Translations under genes and position numbers: made by a program | In this document: piece after piece, positions 24,864 through 34,758 of the stretch | Layout of the letters: the number at the start of each line of letters is the position of its first letter | Position numbering within the stretch: position 1 is the first letter of the stretch | NCBI GenBank assembly: GCA_037143175.1 | Contig: JBAWZF010000005.1 | Location: 62,001-126,000 of the forward strand | DNA from: a bacterium | GTDB taxonomy: Bacteria; Verrucomicrobiota; Kiritimatiellia; CAIKKV01; CAITUY01 | Length of the DNA: 64,000 nucleotides | Reading direction: 5' to 3' | The notes under the pieces: generated by a model | Told to the model about the DNA's origin: nothing | The model's input: the letters and a program-made list of their open reading frames with translations, nothing else | The model's database searches: none

Positions 24864-26072
24864 TTAGCCAAACAGAACTCTCATCAACGCGTCCCCCTGC
24901 ATCGCTCCAAGTTTGCCGCGCAGGCAATCCACCTCATTGAACTCCGTGACACCATCAGGGGGCACGCCAGGACTGAGCACCGAGACAGGAACTGGAGTAC
25001 GGGTATGCTTTCCCAGACAGATTGGCACCGGATGATCCGGCAAGACGGCGTAATTGGCCTCCGGCCCCACAGCCGCCATCACCGGGCAAATGATTCGAGC
25101 GTCAAAATCCTCTATGGCCTTAATCTTAAGCGCCAGGTTCTGTTCATGAGACACTTCATCAATCGCCTCAAGATGCAGGTATACAAAATCATGGGTCTTG
25201 ATGGCTTCCACCGCCGCCGCCGCTTTTCCCTCATAATTGGTATCAATATACCCCGTCGCGCCCGGAACCGGCACCACGTCCAACCCCAAGCAGCGCCCTA
25301 GGCCGGTGATCACATCCACCGCCGAAATCACAGCTCCCGTGATCCCGTATTTGTCCTTAAGCGATTTCAGAGCCCCCGCACGCCCACCGCTCCAAGGCCA
25401 TATGCCATTGGCCATCGCCAGACCTGCAGTCAGCTGTCGCTGATTGATGGGATGATTGGTCAACACCGCCGTGGCCTCCTGCATCAGTCGTCTTAACACC
25501 TCTGCCGTGACCTCACCTTCCGCGCTCAAAGCGCGCGGCAAATGTTCAGCAATCCGCTGCCCGTGATTATCATCCGGCTTATCCGTTTTAACCTGTGCGC
25601 TGAACTCAGAGCCAGAGCAAATCAAAATGTTGCGATAGCTCAGCCCCGTATAAAATCGGATCTTACTGCTACCCAATTGCTCATTCAGGGCCTGGATGAG
25701 CAGGGCAGCGTCGGGAGAACCTATGCGCCCCCCTGAAAAGTCGCGAAGCACCCCCTCCTCCACAGTGGTCAGATTAACACGGAATGCGACATCACTGGGC
25801 ACCAGGGGAATCCCCCGCCCCGCCGCCTCCAAAGCACCACGACCGCAATATTCCGTGGGCAGATCACACCCCATGACCGACATGTTGGCGACTTCACTAC
25901 TGGTGGGAAACCCTTCCGGTAAGGTCAAGAGAGTGCCCGAGCGCCCCTCCCTCGCAATGCGATCCATACCCGGCGTGTGGGCGACCTGCAAAGGAGTTTT
26001 TCCACCCAACTCCGCCATCGGTTCATCAGCCATGCCGTCACCTAGAAAAATAATCGTCTTCCCTTTACTCAT
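24864..26072 (-). CDS. ApgM-family phosphotransferase (cofactor-independent phosphoglycerate mutase or homoserine kinase)
   Basis: The 402-residue alkaline-phosphatase-superfamily enzyme begins KTIIFLGDGMADEPMAELGG, the metal-binding start of archaeal-type 2,3-bisphosphoglycerate-independent mutases. The nucleophilic serine segment is PTSSEVANMSVMGCD, and late metal ligands lie in HLEAIDEVSHEQ and VLPDHPVP. Bacterial members of this length are also annotated as a proposed alternative homoserine kinase of the threonine pathway, and the sequence alone does not decide between the two. No other glycolytic or threonine gene is adjacent. It is 2 bases from folE and inside the signalling-folate operon. 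Confidence 0.85.
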   Translation of the reverse strand: MSKGKTIIFLGDGMADEPMAELGGKTPLQVAHTPGMDRIAREGRSGTLLTLPEGFPTSSEVANMSVMGCDLPTEYCGRGALEAAGRGIPLVPSDVAFRVNLTTVEEGVLRDFSGGRIGSPDAALLIQALNEQLGSSKIRFYTGLSYRNILICSGSEFSAQVKTDKPDDNHGQRIAEHLPRALSAEGEVTAEVLRRLMQEATAVLTNHPINQRQLTAGLAMANGIWPWSGGRAGALKSLKDKYGITGAVISAVDVITGLGRCLGLDVVPVPGATGYIDTNYEGKAAAAVEAIKTHDFVYLHLEAIDEVSHEQNLALKIKAIEDFDARIICPVMAAVGPEANYAVLPDHPVPICLGKHTRTPVPVSVLSPGVPPDGVTEFNEVDCLRGKLGAMQGDALMRVLFG

Positions 26073-26074
26073 AA

Positions 26075-26629
26075 TTACCGCAGCAGGCTAAGGAATTCAG
26101 AACGGGTCGATGAATCGTTGTGGAAACTACCCAGCACGGAAGAAGTCGTCATAACAGAATCCTGTTTCTCGACTCCCCTCATAATCATGCAGAGATGGCG
26201 GCATTCCATGACCACCCCGACCCCCTCCGGCTTAATATAATCCATAATATCCTCGGCAATTTGCGCGGTCAGCCGTTCCTGGATCTGCAAGCGGCGTGCA
26301 TGGCAATCTACGATACGCGCCAACTTACTGACCCCCAACACCTTCTTACGGGGGATATAGCCAATGTGGCACCGCCCGAAAAAAGGCAGCATATGATGCT
26401 CACAGAGACTGTAAACCTCGATGTTTTTGAGCAACACCATATTGTTGGCCTCAACCGTGAAAACGGCACCATTAACAATATGTTTAACAGACATCCTGTA
26501 CCCGGACGTCAGAAATTCATAGGATGACGCCACACGTTCCGGGGTCTTGATCAAGCCTTCCCGAGTGGGATCTTCACCAATCTCCTTCAACAACTCCTTG
26601 ATCAAACTCGCCACACGTTTCTTATTCAT
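26075..26629 (-). CDS. folE: GTP cyclohydrolase I
   Basis: Converts GTP to 7,8-dihydroneopterin triphosphate, the first step of folate synthesis. The 184-residue product has the zinc ligands C76 and H79 in [13 protein letters not shown]147 in MECRHLCM, and the signature [12 protein letters not shown]. The family length is normal. Its ATG overlaps the folB stop by 4 bases, and the two act consecutively in the pathway (with a phosphatase step between). Confidence 0.97.
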   Translation of the reverse strand: MNKKRVASLIKELLKEIGEDPTREGLIKTPERVASSYEFLTSGYRMSVKHIVNGAVFTVEANNMVLLKNIEVYSLCEHHMLPFFGRCHIGYIPRKKVLGVSKLARIVDCHARRLQIQERLTAQIAEDIMDYIKPEGVGVVMECRHLCMIMRGVEKQDSVMTTSSVLGSFHNDSSTRSEFLSLLR

Positions 26630-27003
26630 GACAGTCCTTCATTTTCATTCCTTACCCGCGTAATCTCCACTTCACTACAGTGCGCAAACCGGAGCGCCCC
26701 CAGCTTTTGAATCAGGACGTCCACTTGCTGCACCAGGGGCGATTGCTGGGACAGTTCGGCTATCCGTTGCGCCAGCCGCTCGATGAGCTTAAAGGATTTT
26801 GATTCACTTTCCGCCAGAATGGCCTTTTTCAAAATACTGTAATCCACGGTGTGCCGCAAATCATCCGTCCGGCCAGCCCGCCGCAAGTCGACATGAAGGG
26901 TCACCGTAATCAGAAGCTCCTGAGGCAGGCGACGTTCCAGCGACGTCACCCCCACCCTGCTCCGTACACGAAGATCTCGGATTCGAATTTTATCAAGAGA
27001 CAT
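26626..27003 (-). CDS. folB: Dihydroneopterin aldolase
   Basis: Releases 6-hydroxymethyl-7,8-dihydropterin and glycolaldehyde in folate synthesis. The 125-residue product shows the FolB core: [21 protein letters not shown] at the N-terminus, the [20 protein letters not shown] segment (substrate pocket), and EITRVR at the end. An active-site Lys is expected in [10 protein letters not shown]. It starts 14 bases after the hybrid kinase stop and overlaps folE by 4 bases. Confidence 0.93.
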   Translation of the reverse strand: MSLDKIRIRDLRVRSRVGVTSLERRLPQELLITVTLHVDLRRAGRTDDLRHTVDYSILKKAILAESESKSFKLIERLAQRIAELSQQSPLVQQVDVLIQKLGALRFAHCSEVEITRVRNENEGLS

Positions 27004-27017
27004 TTACATCTTCCCCG

Positions 27018-28985
27018 CTACGCCACCTTTGCCGAGGCCAATACCTCACGAATCACACTCAATAACCGCGAAGGCGAGTGCGGTTTTGGAAGGAAGGGAA
27101 ATCCCCGATCTTGAATCGTCTGCCAGCGCGAACGCTCATCGGTATAGCCGCTGGTGATCAGCACGCCCAACTTTGGATTACGTTCCAGCGCACTCTCAAT
27201 CAATTCAACACCGTTCCCATCCGGCAGCACAACATCACTGAACACCAGGTCAAAAGAAGACCCATCCTGACGAAGCGCAGCGTCCCCATCCGCGAAGGTG
27301 CCCACCGCGACCACCTGATATCCCGCCGACAAAAGGACGCGTGACGTAAGCACACGCACTTCAGGCTCATCCTCGATCAACAAAATACGTTCACCTTTTC
27401 CCGTCACACTGACAGGCGCGTCCACACTCGATATCAACTTGTCTCCTTCCCGAACCGGTAGATAAAAGGTAAAGGTTGATCCCTTCCCCACTTGGCTTTT
27501 AACAGTCATCCAGCCATCATGCTGCTTGGCAATCCCGTAGGCTACCGAAAGGCCAAGGCCACTCCCATGGCCGACACCTTTCGTGCTGAAAAACGGCTCA
27601 AAAACATGCTGCAGAATTTCACTATCCATTCCCATCCCGGTATCCGCCACTGAAACGCAAACAAAATTCCCCGGTCGCGCCCCGGGCATTGCAGCCGCCT
27701 GTGCCGCCATCAACGTCACCTCATCCGCTATGATGGCGAGGCGCCCGCCCGACGGCATGGCATCTCTCGCATTAACAACCAGGTTCAAAATTAGCTGCTC
27801 CAACTGACTGGCGTCGGCATAGACTGAAGGGAGTTGCGCAGGACACTGAATGCTCAGACTGACATCTTCGCCCAACAGATGCTTGATCAGGGCGTGCACA
27901 TTTTCAATCACACTATTCATCCCCAAAATAGCGGGCAACGCCATCTGCCTCCGGCTGAACACCAGCAATTGACGTGTTAACATGGCGGCCCGTTGGGCGG
28001 CCTGATAGACATTCTCAACCCCCTCGGTAACGAATTCAGGATTAGAGCTATTACGCATGATCACTTCGGCATACCCGATAATCACCTGCAGAATATTATT
28101 AAAGTCATGAGCCACCCCACCAGCCAACTGGCCAATTGCCTCCATTTTCTGCGACAGAATCACCTGTTCCTGAAGGCGCTTATGCTCACTGATATCCACC
28201 ACGCTCTCGATTAACTGCTGGCGCCCATTAATTGCCACCTGCCGCACAGTCTTGAGAACCGGAATCTGCGTACCGTCCGCCCTGAGCAAATGGTGTTCCG
28301 AATGATCAATCAATTGTCCAAAATCCGTAATGGGGCACTGCCCCTTGACCGCTGGGCAGACAAAATTATGGCACAGACTACCCACAATCTGATGGGCCGG
28401 CAACCCCACCATCCGGGCCAGTTCGCTATTGACCTCCAGGATGATGTGACTTTCCGGATCAACAATCATGACTCCGGTTTGGACAGACTCCAGAATGACC
28501 CGCAACCGGGCCTCACTTACCCGGAGTGCTTCGTCGGCACGGTCGCGGTCGCGCTGGACTCGCCGGTACTCACGCCGATTCACCGCATCCTTCAGGGCGC
28601 GCTGGACTACCGGCACCAGGCGCGCCAGCCGATCCTTTAAAACATAATCCTGCGCGCCAGCCTTCAACGTCTCAACCGCGCATTCCTCACCAATGGCCCC
28701 TGACACAATAATAAAGGGGACATCCTGCTTCCAGGTTTTGAATTCCGCCAAGGCATCAAGCCCGCTAAACCGGGGCATTTTATAGTCGACCAGGATAAGA
28801 TCCCATTCCCAGTGCAGCAACGCACGCATGGACTCCAAAGTGTCCACCCGTTCATAAACCAGGGCATATCCCGCGCGACGTAATTCCCGCACAATCATCT
28901 CGGCATCTTCCGCCGAATCCTCGACGATAAGCAACCTCAACAAGGAAGCAGGATCTTGGTCACACTTTTTAATGTTATCCGGCAT
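27018..28985 (-). CDS. Hybrid histidine kinase (receiver-PAS-kinase-receiver)
   Basis: The 655-residue soluble protein starts with a receiver (DSAEDAE, phospho-acceptor in LILVDYKMPRFSG, Lys in VLKDR). A PAS domain follows (about 160-270), with a Cys pair in NFVCPAVKGQC. Then comes a kinase core of the NtrB-like type, with the H-box LAGGVAHDFNNILQ and the ATPase boxes NLVVNARDAMP and GSGLGLSVAYG. The C-terminal receiver has LVFSDVVLPDGNG and LPKPHS. It is complete and should autophosphorylate and pass the phosphate on. The ATG at 28985 with AAGGGA upstream is chosen over an ATG 11 codons earlier. It heads the operon with folB, folE, apgM and the PAS kinase. Confidence 0.9.
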   Translation of the reverse strand: MPDNIKKCDQDPASLLRLLIVEDSAEDAEMIVRELRRAGYALVYERVDTLESMRALLHWEWDLILVDYKMPRFSGLDALAEFKTWKQDVPFIIVSGAIGEECAVETLKAGAQDYVLKDRLARLVPVVQRALKDAVNRREYRRVQRDRDRADEALRVSEARLRVILESVQTGVMIVDPESHIILEVNSELARMVGLPAHQIVGSLCHNFVCPAVKGQCPITDFGQLIDHSEHHLLRADGTQIPVLKTVRQVAINGRQQLIESVVDISEHKRLQEQVILSQKMEAIGQLAGGVAHDFNNILQVIIGYAEVIMRNSSNPEFVTEGVENVYQAAQRAAMLTRQLLVFSRRQMALPAILGMNSVIENVHALIKHLLGEDVSLSIQCPAQLPSVYADASQLEQLILNLVVNARDAMPSGGRLAIIADEVTLMAAQAAAMPGARPGNFVCVSVADTGMGMDSEILQHVFEPFFSTKGVGHGSGLGLSVAYGIAKQHDGWMTVKSQVGKGSTFTFYLPVREGDKLISSVDAPVSVTGKGERILLIEDEPEVRVLTSRVLLSAGYQVVAVGTFADGDAALRQDGSSFDLVFSDVVLPDGNGVELIESALERNPKLGVLITSGYTDERSRWQTIQDRGFPFLPKPHSPSRLLSVIREVLASAKVA

Positions 28986-29127
28986 AAGCTTCCCTTCAAA
29001 AATCTGCCGCTTATTCACAGCGAAACAAACTGCGCGTTTACATTGCGACTATACAACTTATGAACAAAGAGTAAAGCAAAAGGCAAAATGATATTCATTC
29101 TATTTCGCCACTTCACGGAGGAATGCA

Positions 29128-31278
29128 TTACCGGTATAGGGCCGTTTGCGGGCGATCAGTCAGGGTATTATAATGCCGCATGGCCAAACGCCACCAAGGC
29201 GAAAGACTCGACTCAGGCATCCGCCACACGTGATCATGCAAATCGGCCACAGCCTGCACATTCATTAACACCGCCATCTGCTCACGGCGATTCAAGGCCG
29301 CCGGCCCTTTAGCCAGCAGACGGACTTGAAGTTCATGAAGATCACGCGTGACATACTGCCCCACCTTGGGCTTATGACGCAGCAGGGAACTGTGCGCGGC
29401 ATTCAAATAGGGGTCGAGCACCACCTGCATAATTCCATAATGCGGGGCCAGCCAGTCTGGCGGATCCATCCTGTGTCGGATGGCTCTTAAATTTTTATCC
29501 AGATGGCGCACCACTGCCGATGGTTTTGTTTCGATCGGAATCGTAAATAACTTCATCTGGCGTAACCGTTTCCCCAATCCGGGTGCACTCAACATCGCGG
29601 AAATCGGAATCGAACCCATCAGGCCAAAGGTCACCGGACTTAGCCACCAGAAGAAAATCGGATTGATTAAAAAGGCTATCAAAGCCCACGTCACCCCGAT
29701 CACTGTATGTCCCATATGCGCCGTGATAATAGCCTCCCAGTCAATGCCGGCTGAGGCATCCCGGGACTGAGGATTCCAAGGAACATCGCGCCCGCTGAGA
29801 ATCTCAACCACAAACCGGGAATTGAACATCATCTGAACGGGTGCCATCAGCGCCGAAAGCGTGTGTTCCGTCAGGAACCCCAGCACAATCCGCCAACCGC
29901 CCCCGAACTTCTCGCGACTCTCCTTGTTCTTAAAGACCAACAAGACGGCCAGCATTTTCGGAACTGTCAGCATCCCCAGCGTCACAAAGAACAGCAATAA
30001 GGCCAAGCGCCCGCCACCAATATCCAAAAACGATGAGAAGCCGACATCGGAATCAAAAGTGATAATGGTCCCCCCTGCCCAAAACACCCACGCCGAGAAA
30101 GAGCCCAAAATAAGAAAAATCAACCACAACGGAGAGGCCACATACGAGAGGATGCCGAGGAATAAATGCAGGCGGTTGATGGGATGCAACCCCTTGGCGG
30201 TGATCAACCATGCGTGCTGCAAGTTACCTCGACACCACCTCCGGTCGCGGCTGGCATGATCCAATGGCGTCGGCGGCAGATTTTCAAAACTGCCCCCAAC
30301 CTCATAATCCATCCAGACTTCATAGTTGGCCCGCCGCATCAGGGCGGCCTCTACGTAATCGTGACTCATAAAGCGGGTATTAGCACCCGCCGTCAACATG
30401 GGAAGGGCGCAATGCTCCATAAAAGGCGCCACCCGGATAATGGCGTTATGCCCCCAGAAATTGCCGCAGCCCGCCTGCCAGTAATTCAAACCCGCCTGAA
30501 AAATCGGACCATAAAGCGTCCCGGCAAACTGCATGAGCCGCGCAAAAAAGGTTCGCCCCTGAATGGGCGCGGGCACCGTCTGAATAATGCCAGCCTGCGG
30601 ATTCACCTCCATCAATTGAACCAGCCGGGCCAGGGTATTGGCTTCCATCAGGCTATCGGCATCCAGCACCACCATATACCGGTACTTCCGCCCCCAGCGC
30701 CGCAAAAAGTCACTGATATTTCCACTTTTTCGATTCAATCCAAGCCGCCGCTTGCGATAGAAAATGCGACCAAAACCCTTCACCTGCTTACATAGATCTA
30801 TCCAGGCGACTTCTTCCTCAATCCACTTGTTGGGATTATTGGAATCGCTCAAAATAAAGATGTCAAAGCGGCTGATATACCCGGACCGGACCAGATCCAG
30901 ATAAATGGTTCGCAACCCCTCATAGACCCGACTGACATCTTCGTTGTAGATGGGGATCGCAATCGCAGTCGCTGGCATTTCATCAGGCCGGGGCATGGCA
31001 TCAGGAATGGTTCGCGAAATACTAAAGGGATCTTTTTTTCCCAGCAGAATGAAAAACCCATAAACGGCCTGCACGAATCCCAGCGTCACCATTCCAAACA
31101 GCGGCACAAAGAAAAACAGCACCGCCATCTCGATGCCGCTCAAGCCGCCCCGCCAGAGAATATCAGCCAGCACCCAGGTCGCAATACCCGTCAACACCAC
31201 CACGGTGGTAAAGAAAAACGCCTGACGCAAACCGGAACGACGTAACCCAGGGATTGGCATGGAAGTGGATTCACTCAT
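29128..31278 (-). CDS. opgH: Periplasmic glucan glucosyltransferase OpgH (MdoH)
   Basis: Inner-membrane family 2 glucosyltransferase that polymerises beta-glucan from UDP-glucose for osmoregulated periplasmic glucans. The product of about 716 residues has two N-terminal helices, a cytosolic catalytic domain with TAIAIPIYNEDV, ILSDSNN and VVLDADSLME (DxD-like), the RDRRWCRGNLQH motif (QxxRW equivalent), and a block of at least five C-terminal helices. E. coli OpgH has 847 residues. The missing N-terminal 130 or so residues correspond in position to the separate gene just upstream. The ATG at 31278 is used. A TTG at 31290 is closer to the preceding stop. Confidence 0.9.
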   Translation of the reverse strand: MSESTSMPIPGLRRSGLRQAFFFTTVVVLTGIATWVLADILWRGGLSGIEMAVLFFFVPLFGMVTLGFVQAVYGFFILLGKKDPFSISRTIPDAMPRPDEMPATAIAIPIYNEDVSRVYEGLRTIYLDLVRSGYISRFDIFILSDSNNPNKWIEEEVAWIDLCKQVKGFGRIFYRKRRLGLNRKSGNISDFLRRWGRKYRYMVVLDADSLMEANTLARLVQLMEVNPQAGIIQTVPAPIQGRTFFARLMQFAGTLYGPIFQAGLNYWQAGCGNFWGHNAIIRVAPFMEHCALPMLTAGANTRFMSHDYVEAALMRRANYEVWMDYEVGGSFENLPPTPLDHASRDRRWCRGNLQHAWLITAKGLHPINRLHLFLGILSYVASPLWLIFLILGSFSAWVFWAGGTIITFDSDVGFSSFLDIGGGRLALLLFFVTLGMLTVPKMLAVLLVFKNKESREKFGGGWRIVLGFLTEHTLSALMAPVQMMFNSRFVVEILSGRDVPWNPQSRDASAGIDWEAIITAHMGHTVIGVTWALIAFLINPIFFWWLSPVTFGLMGSIPISAMLSAPGLGKRLRQMKLFTIPIETKPSAVVRHLDKNLRAIRHRMDPPDWLAPHYGIMQVVLDPYLNAAHSSLLRHKPKVGQYVTRDLHELQVRLLAKGPAALNRREQMAVLMNVQAVADLHDHVWRMPESSLSPWWRLAMRHYNTLTDRPQTALYR

Positions 31279-31290
31279 TAGTTTTATCAA

Positions 31291-31893
31291 TTAACTCCGG
31301 GTATACCAGAAAAGCACCACCAAAAAAATGGCAAATACAGTCCACAGAAACAAGGTCCGCAACATGGGAAGCCGATCAAAGGTATCCATCGCCGAACCCG
31401 CCCATCCTTGAATCAACCCACGATCCATCGCTCGCGGCACCATACTGCTGACCTCCAACTCAGGCCCGGTCTTCACTAATCGGGCGTGCAGGGTGTCGGC
31501 AAAACCCGGGGGTTCCTGCTGCGGGTTCAAAAAGGCATTGGGCCATCGCATCGGAGCATCACACAGATAAAGGGACAAAAACCCCTCAGCCATCGAATAG
31601 GGCCTTTCATTTTCACGAGGAGGAAGCAACCCGGTCATCCAGCGATTAATCAAATCACGCGCCTCATCAATCGCCAATGTGGCCAACGGAATATCGAGAT
31701 TGCTTGATCGCCGATTTAACGCCCGTTGCAATATGAGTGCCGTCAGACGGGCCCGATGCAACCGGCTGGCCACGCGACAGGCACGCAGATAGTTCTCAAC
31801 TTTTCCGAATGCTTCATCCCATGCCAGCGCATCATCGGGATTCCACGCCGGTAAGGTTATGGCATCCAGAGATAAGTCCATGTTTCGGTGCAA
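31291..31893 (-). CDS. Small membrane protein between opgG and opgH, possibly split OpgH N-terminus
   Basis: The 200-residue product has a soluble, helical part rich in Arg and Leu (about 1-170) and one C-terminal membrane helix (LRTLFLWTVFAIFLVVLFWYT). I do not recognise it by motif. It sits exactly where E. coli OpgH carries its cytoplasmic N-terminal region ahead of the first membrane helix, so a split-gene relationship is plausible but unproved. Its start overlaps the end of opgG by about 37 bases. The annotated start is a TTG behind GGATGGAG, with the ATG at 31881 as an alternative. It ends 12 bases before the opgH ATG. Confidence 0.7.
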   Translation of the reverse strand: MHRNMDLSLDAITLPAWNPDDALAWDEAFGKVENYLRACRVASRLHRARLTALILQRALNRRSSNLDIPLATLAIDEARDLINRWMTGLLPPRENERPYSMAEGFLSLYLCDAPMRWPNAFLNPQQEPPGFADTLHARLVKTGPELEVSSMVPRAMDRGLIQGWAGSAMDTFDRLPMLRTLFLWTVFAIFLVVLFWYTRS

Positions 31894-33380
31894 GGGGCTC
31901 CATCCTTTCGAATCACTGCACGGAGTTCCACCGGCGCAGATGCCTTTTCAGGCGTAACATCAAACGCCACACGCCACGTCCGGTCATAGGGGTTAAACTC
32001 ATCCGAGACCCCCGAGAGCTGCCCCCCTCCTGCATTCACTACGACTTCGGGCTTTACCGACGCGCCATCCCGGGCCAATGACGGCCACACAAAATCTAGG
32101 ACAAACTTGCGCGCATTGGACTGGTTTAAGGTGAGACCGGAGCGCATTGACACAAGGCGACCCAGCGCGGGGATATTCTGATTCTCCTCATACCAGGTCA
32201 AATCATAGGCGAATTCGGCCGATTCCCCCGGCTTTAACGCCTTGGCGGGCTGCCAATATGCAACAATGTTATCATGGAACTCCGACCAGGTTCCGATTTC
32301 CACCAGGCGTACAGCACCTTCACCCCATGCGCCCACCGGCTTGACCCAGGCGGACGGACGGCGATGGTACATCGTCTCCAAATCCTCGTAGCAGGCAAAA
32401 TTCCGTTCCCGCTGAATGAGCCCGAACCCTTTTGGATTAGTGTCTGTAAACGCACTCAACCGCAGTGGCCCCGTATTCTCAAGCGTCCGCCATAACCACT
32501 CGTTTTTTCCCGTCAGGATCGACAGTCCATCCGAATCATGCACTTCCGGACGGAACTCATCAAACCGCCGGGCATTGTTTTTGCCAAACCAGTACATACT
32601 CGTCAGGGGAGCAATCCCATAGTTAACCAGATTGGTGCGGGCAAACAGGGCGACACGCATGTGAATGATCGTCTCAACTCCGGGTTCAATCAGGAATGAT
32701 ACGGCACCGGCCACGCTGGGACCATCTAGCAGACCAAAGAGCTGAATGGAACGCCCTTCCTTATCAGGGCGGACAACCCAGAAATCCTGGAAACGCGGAA
32801 ACTCTTCCGGCCGGTCCGAGGCGCAGTTAATCACCACCGTCCGCGCCGAGAGCCCGTAGATCAACCCCTTGGGCAAGGCCCGAAAATACGTGGCTCCTTG
32901 AAAAACAATCAACTCATCCAGATATTCAGTTGTATTGAGTGGATAATGAATGCGGAACCCCGAATACTTGATACCCCTCAGATCAAACCAACTCAGGTCG
33001 TTCTTCCCATAATCAAACAGGTCGCGATCAAACGGGAAATCCTTAACGTTTTCCCCGTCCACCAGATGCATGTCAATCTGATCTTTCTGTCCTCCACCAG
33101 GATGGAAGAACTGAAGCTGGAAAGGAAGATGTTCCCGCCGCCATACAGATTCTTTTACATTAAAGCGGATGTCACGCGTCTGGTCATAGGAAAGCGTCTC
33201 AAGGGTTTTGGAGAGCGGCACGCGCGTATCTTTATAGGGTGCCAAAGCGAGATCTCTTGCCATCTCTTTGATGCGCTCGAACGTCGGTGCCGGACCTCGC
33301 GTCGCAGCCCCCCCATCCGTTAACTGAAAAATCCAAAGAATGGCCCCGACAGCAAGGAACTTGGTGATTCGTTGATTCAT
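31857..33380 (-). CDS. opgG: Periplasmic glucan biosynthesis protein OpgG (MdoG)
   Basis: Periplasmic partner of OpgH that processes nascent glucan chains. The 507-residue product has a signal peptide (KFLAVGAILWIFQLTDGGAA) and the MdoG domain (FERIKEMARDLA near residue 40, the DIRFN segment, the beta-sandwich with GLSARTVVINCAS, and a C-terminal immunoglobulin-like part). The length matches E. coli MdoG (511). The ATG at 33380 is chosen because it starts the signal peptide. It heads the opgG, small membrane protein and opgH cluster, and the 130 bases upstream include the divergent OmpA-like gene's promoter. Confidence 0.94.
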   Translation of the reverse strand: MNQRITKFLAVGAILWIFQLTDGGAATRGPAPTFERIKEMARDLALAPYKDTRVPLSKTLETLSYDQTRDIRFNVKESVWRREHLPFQLQFFHPGGGQKDQIDMHLVDGENVKDFPFDRDLFDYGKNDLSWFDLRGIKYSGFRIHYPLNTTEYLDELIVFQGATYFRALPKGLIYGLSARTVVINCASDRPEEFPRFQDFWVVRPDKEGRSIQLFGLLDGPSVAGAVSFLIEPGVETIIHMRVALFARTNLVNYGIAPLTSMYWFGKNNARRFDEFRPEVHDSDGLSILTGKNEWLWRTLENTGPLRLSAFTDTNPKGFGLIQRERNFACYEDLETMYHRRPSAWVKPVGAWGEGAVRLVEIGTWSEFHDNIVAYWQPAKALKPGESAEFAYDLTWYEENQNIPALGRLVSMRSGLTLNQSNARKFVLDFVWPSLARDGASVKPEVVVNAGGGQLSGVSDEFNPYDRTWRVAFDVTPEKASAPVELRAVIRKDGAPCTETWTYLWMP

Positions 33381-33530
33381 AAGTGATTGCAATTAATGAA
33401 CAGCTTATTAACCTTCCTCATAACGACCTCAATACCTATTAATCATTACCCGACAAACCTTTACCCTGCAAGGGAAAAGGCTGTTTGCTATCTTCCGGCT
33501 ATTTGTTAGTGTTCTTAGATCTGGTGCCAA

Positions 33531-34757
33531 GTGAAACCATTTTCTGCCAAAACTCGTAAAGATATTCAGGATCCACTCCAATTGGATTTCCTGACTGCTG
33601 TCCAGCCCCCTACTCCTCCCATGAAACCTATTGAATCCAGCCCTGATGGGACACTCCCGTTACCTCTGTTGACCGTCCCTGCCGCCGATGTCTTTGAATC
33701 TGATCCGTTTTTTAATCCACTTCCTCCTGCCCCGGATGACTCAGATAGGGAGAGCGCTGAGCCAGTCGCCGCCCCTTCCACAGCTGAGGAACGGCTGCTT
33801 GAAACCATCGTGGGCGAGCCCCCCGAAACCAAAGCCCCCCTGGAACTCCAGACTCTAAAAACCCGCCTCTCTGCGCTTGCAGTTGAGCTTGCAGCCGCTC
33901 AGGAACAAAATTCCCGGGCCAATCAGCTTCGCAGCCAAACAGAAGTCCGTTTTGCAGAAGCCGAAAAACAGTGGACGGAAAAATTGAACCAGCTCCGCCA
34001 TATGCTTGACGAAGTCGAAGATACGCGTGATGAAGTATTCCGGAAACGGGTATCAAAATCTCTGTTCACCGGGACCGTGATTACCGCAATTGTCGCCGTC
34101 ATTTTTGCGTATCTGATTGGATCCAGACAGTCCGCACCCCCTCCGGCAATCGCCGAAAATGTGCCCACACCTAAAGTCTTTGAACCCCATCCGGAACCCG
34201 CCATCGACAACCAACAACCCAACAACTCAGAACCAATTCCCCCCCCGCCGCCTGCCCCGCCCCTTATCATTGCACCCATAGAACCGGAGGTGCCCGTTAC
34301 GCCCCGCCCACCGAAACCAATCGTTCGCGCCCCTGAGAAGAAAACCATCTGGCCATCCCTTTCAGGAAGTCGATGGAGCACCACTACCTCGCCGAACGAA
34401 CTGAAGGTGGTTTTTCATTATGGGACTTTTTCCCATGGCGTCGATCTCTCAAACACGGCTCAGCAGGATCTGAAAGCCATCGCCTCAAATCTCAAGGGGA
34501 AATCGTTCCGGATTGAAGTCGAAGGCCACACAGATTCCACCAAGGTCAGCAAGGCGAAAGCGTATGGCCATGACAACCATGCAGTCGGCCTGGCAAGGGC
34601 AAAAGCGGTCGCCGGATATCTGACCGGCTCATGCGGGCTCCTCGCGTCCATGGTCACCACGTCATCGGCGGGTGAATCCAATCCCCCCTACCCCAACACA
34701 ACGGCGGCGAACAAGCAGAAAAACCGCACCGTAATCCTCAAAATCACGGCGCGATAA
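33531..34757 (+). CDS. OmpA/MotB-type peptidoglycan-binding protein with N-terminal cytosolic region
   Basis: The 408-residue product has a proline-rich N-terminus, a coiled coil (about 105-175), one membrane helix (FTGTVITAIVAVIFAYLIG near 180-200) and a Pro/Glu-rich spacer (about 215-265). A C-terminal OmpA domain holds the DLSNTAQQDLKAIA and VEGHTDSTK motifs and ends in NRTVILKI. It should span the inner membrane and bind diaminopimelate-peptidoglycan. The GTG at 33531 is the annotated start; MKPIESS at 33621 is an alternative. No Shine-Dalgarno sequence is seen. It ends 1 base before the stop of the convergent lipoprotein gene. Confidence 0.82.
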   Translation: MKPFSAKTRKDIQDPLQLDFLTAVQPPTPPMKPIESSPDGTLPLPLLTVPAADVFESDPFFNPLPPAPDDSDRESAEPVAAPSTAEERLLETIVGEPPETKAPLELQTLKTRLSALAVELAAAQEQNSRANQLRSQTEVRFAEAEKQWTEKLNQLRHMLDEVEDTRDEVFRKRVSKSLFTGTVITAIVAVIFAYLIGSRQSAPPPAIAENVPTPKVFEPHPEPAIDNQQPNNSEPIPPPPPAPPLIIAPIEPEVPVTPRPPKPIVRAPEKKTIWPSLSGSRWSTTTSPNELKVVFHYGTFSHGVDLSNTAQQDLKAIASNLKGKSFRIEVEGHTDSTKVSKAKAYGHDNHAVGLARAKAVAGYLTGSCGLLASMVTTSSAGESNPPYPNTTAANKQKNRTVILKITAR

Positions 34758-34758
34758 A

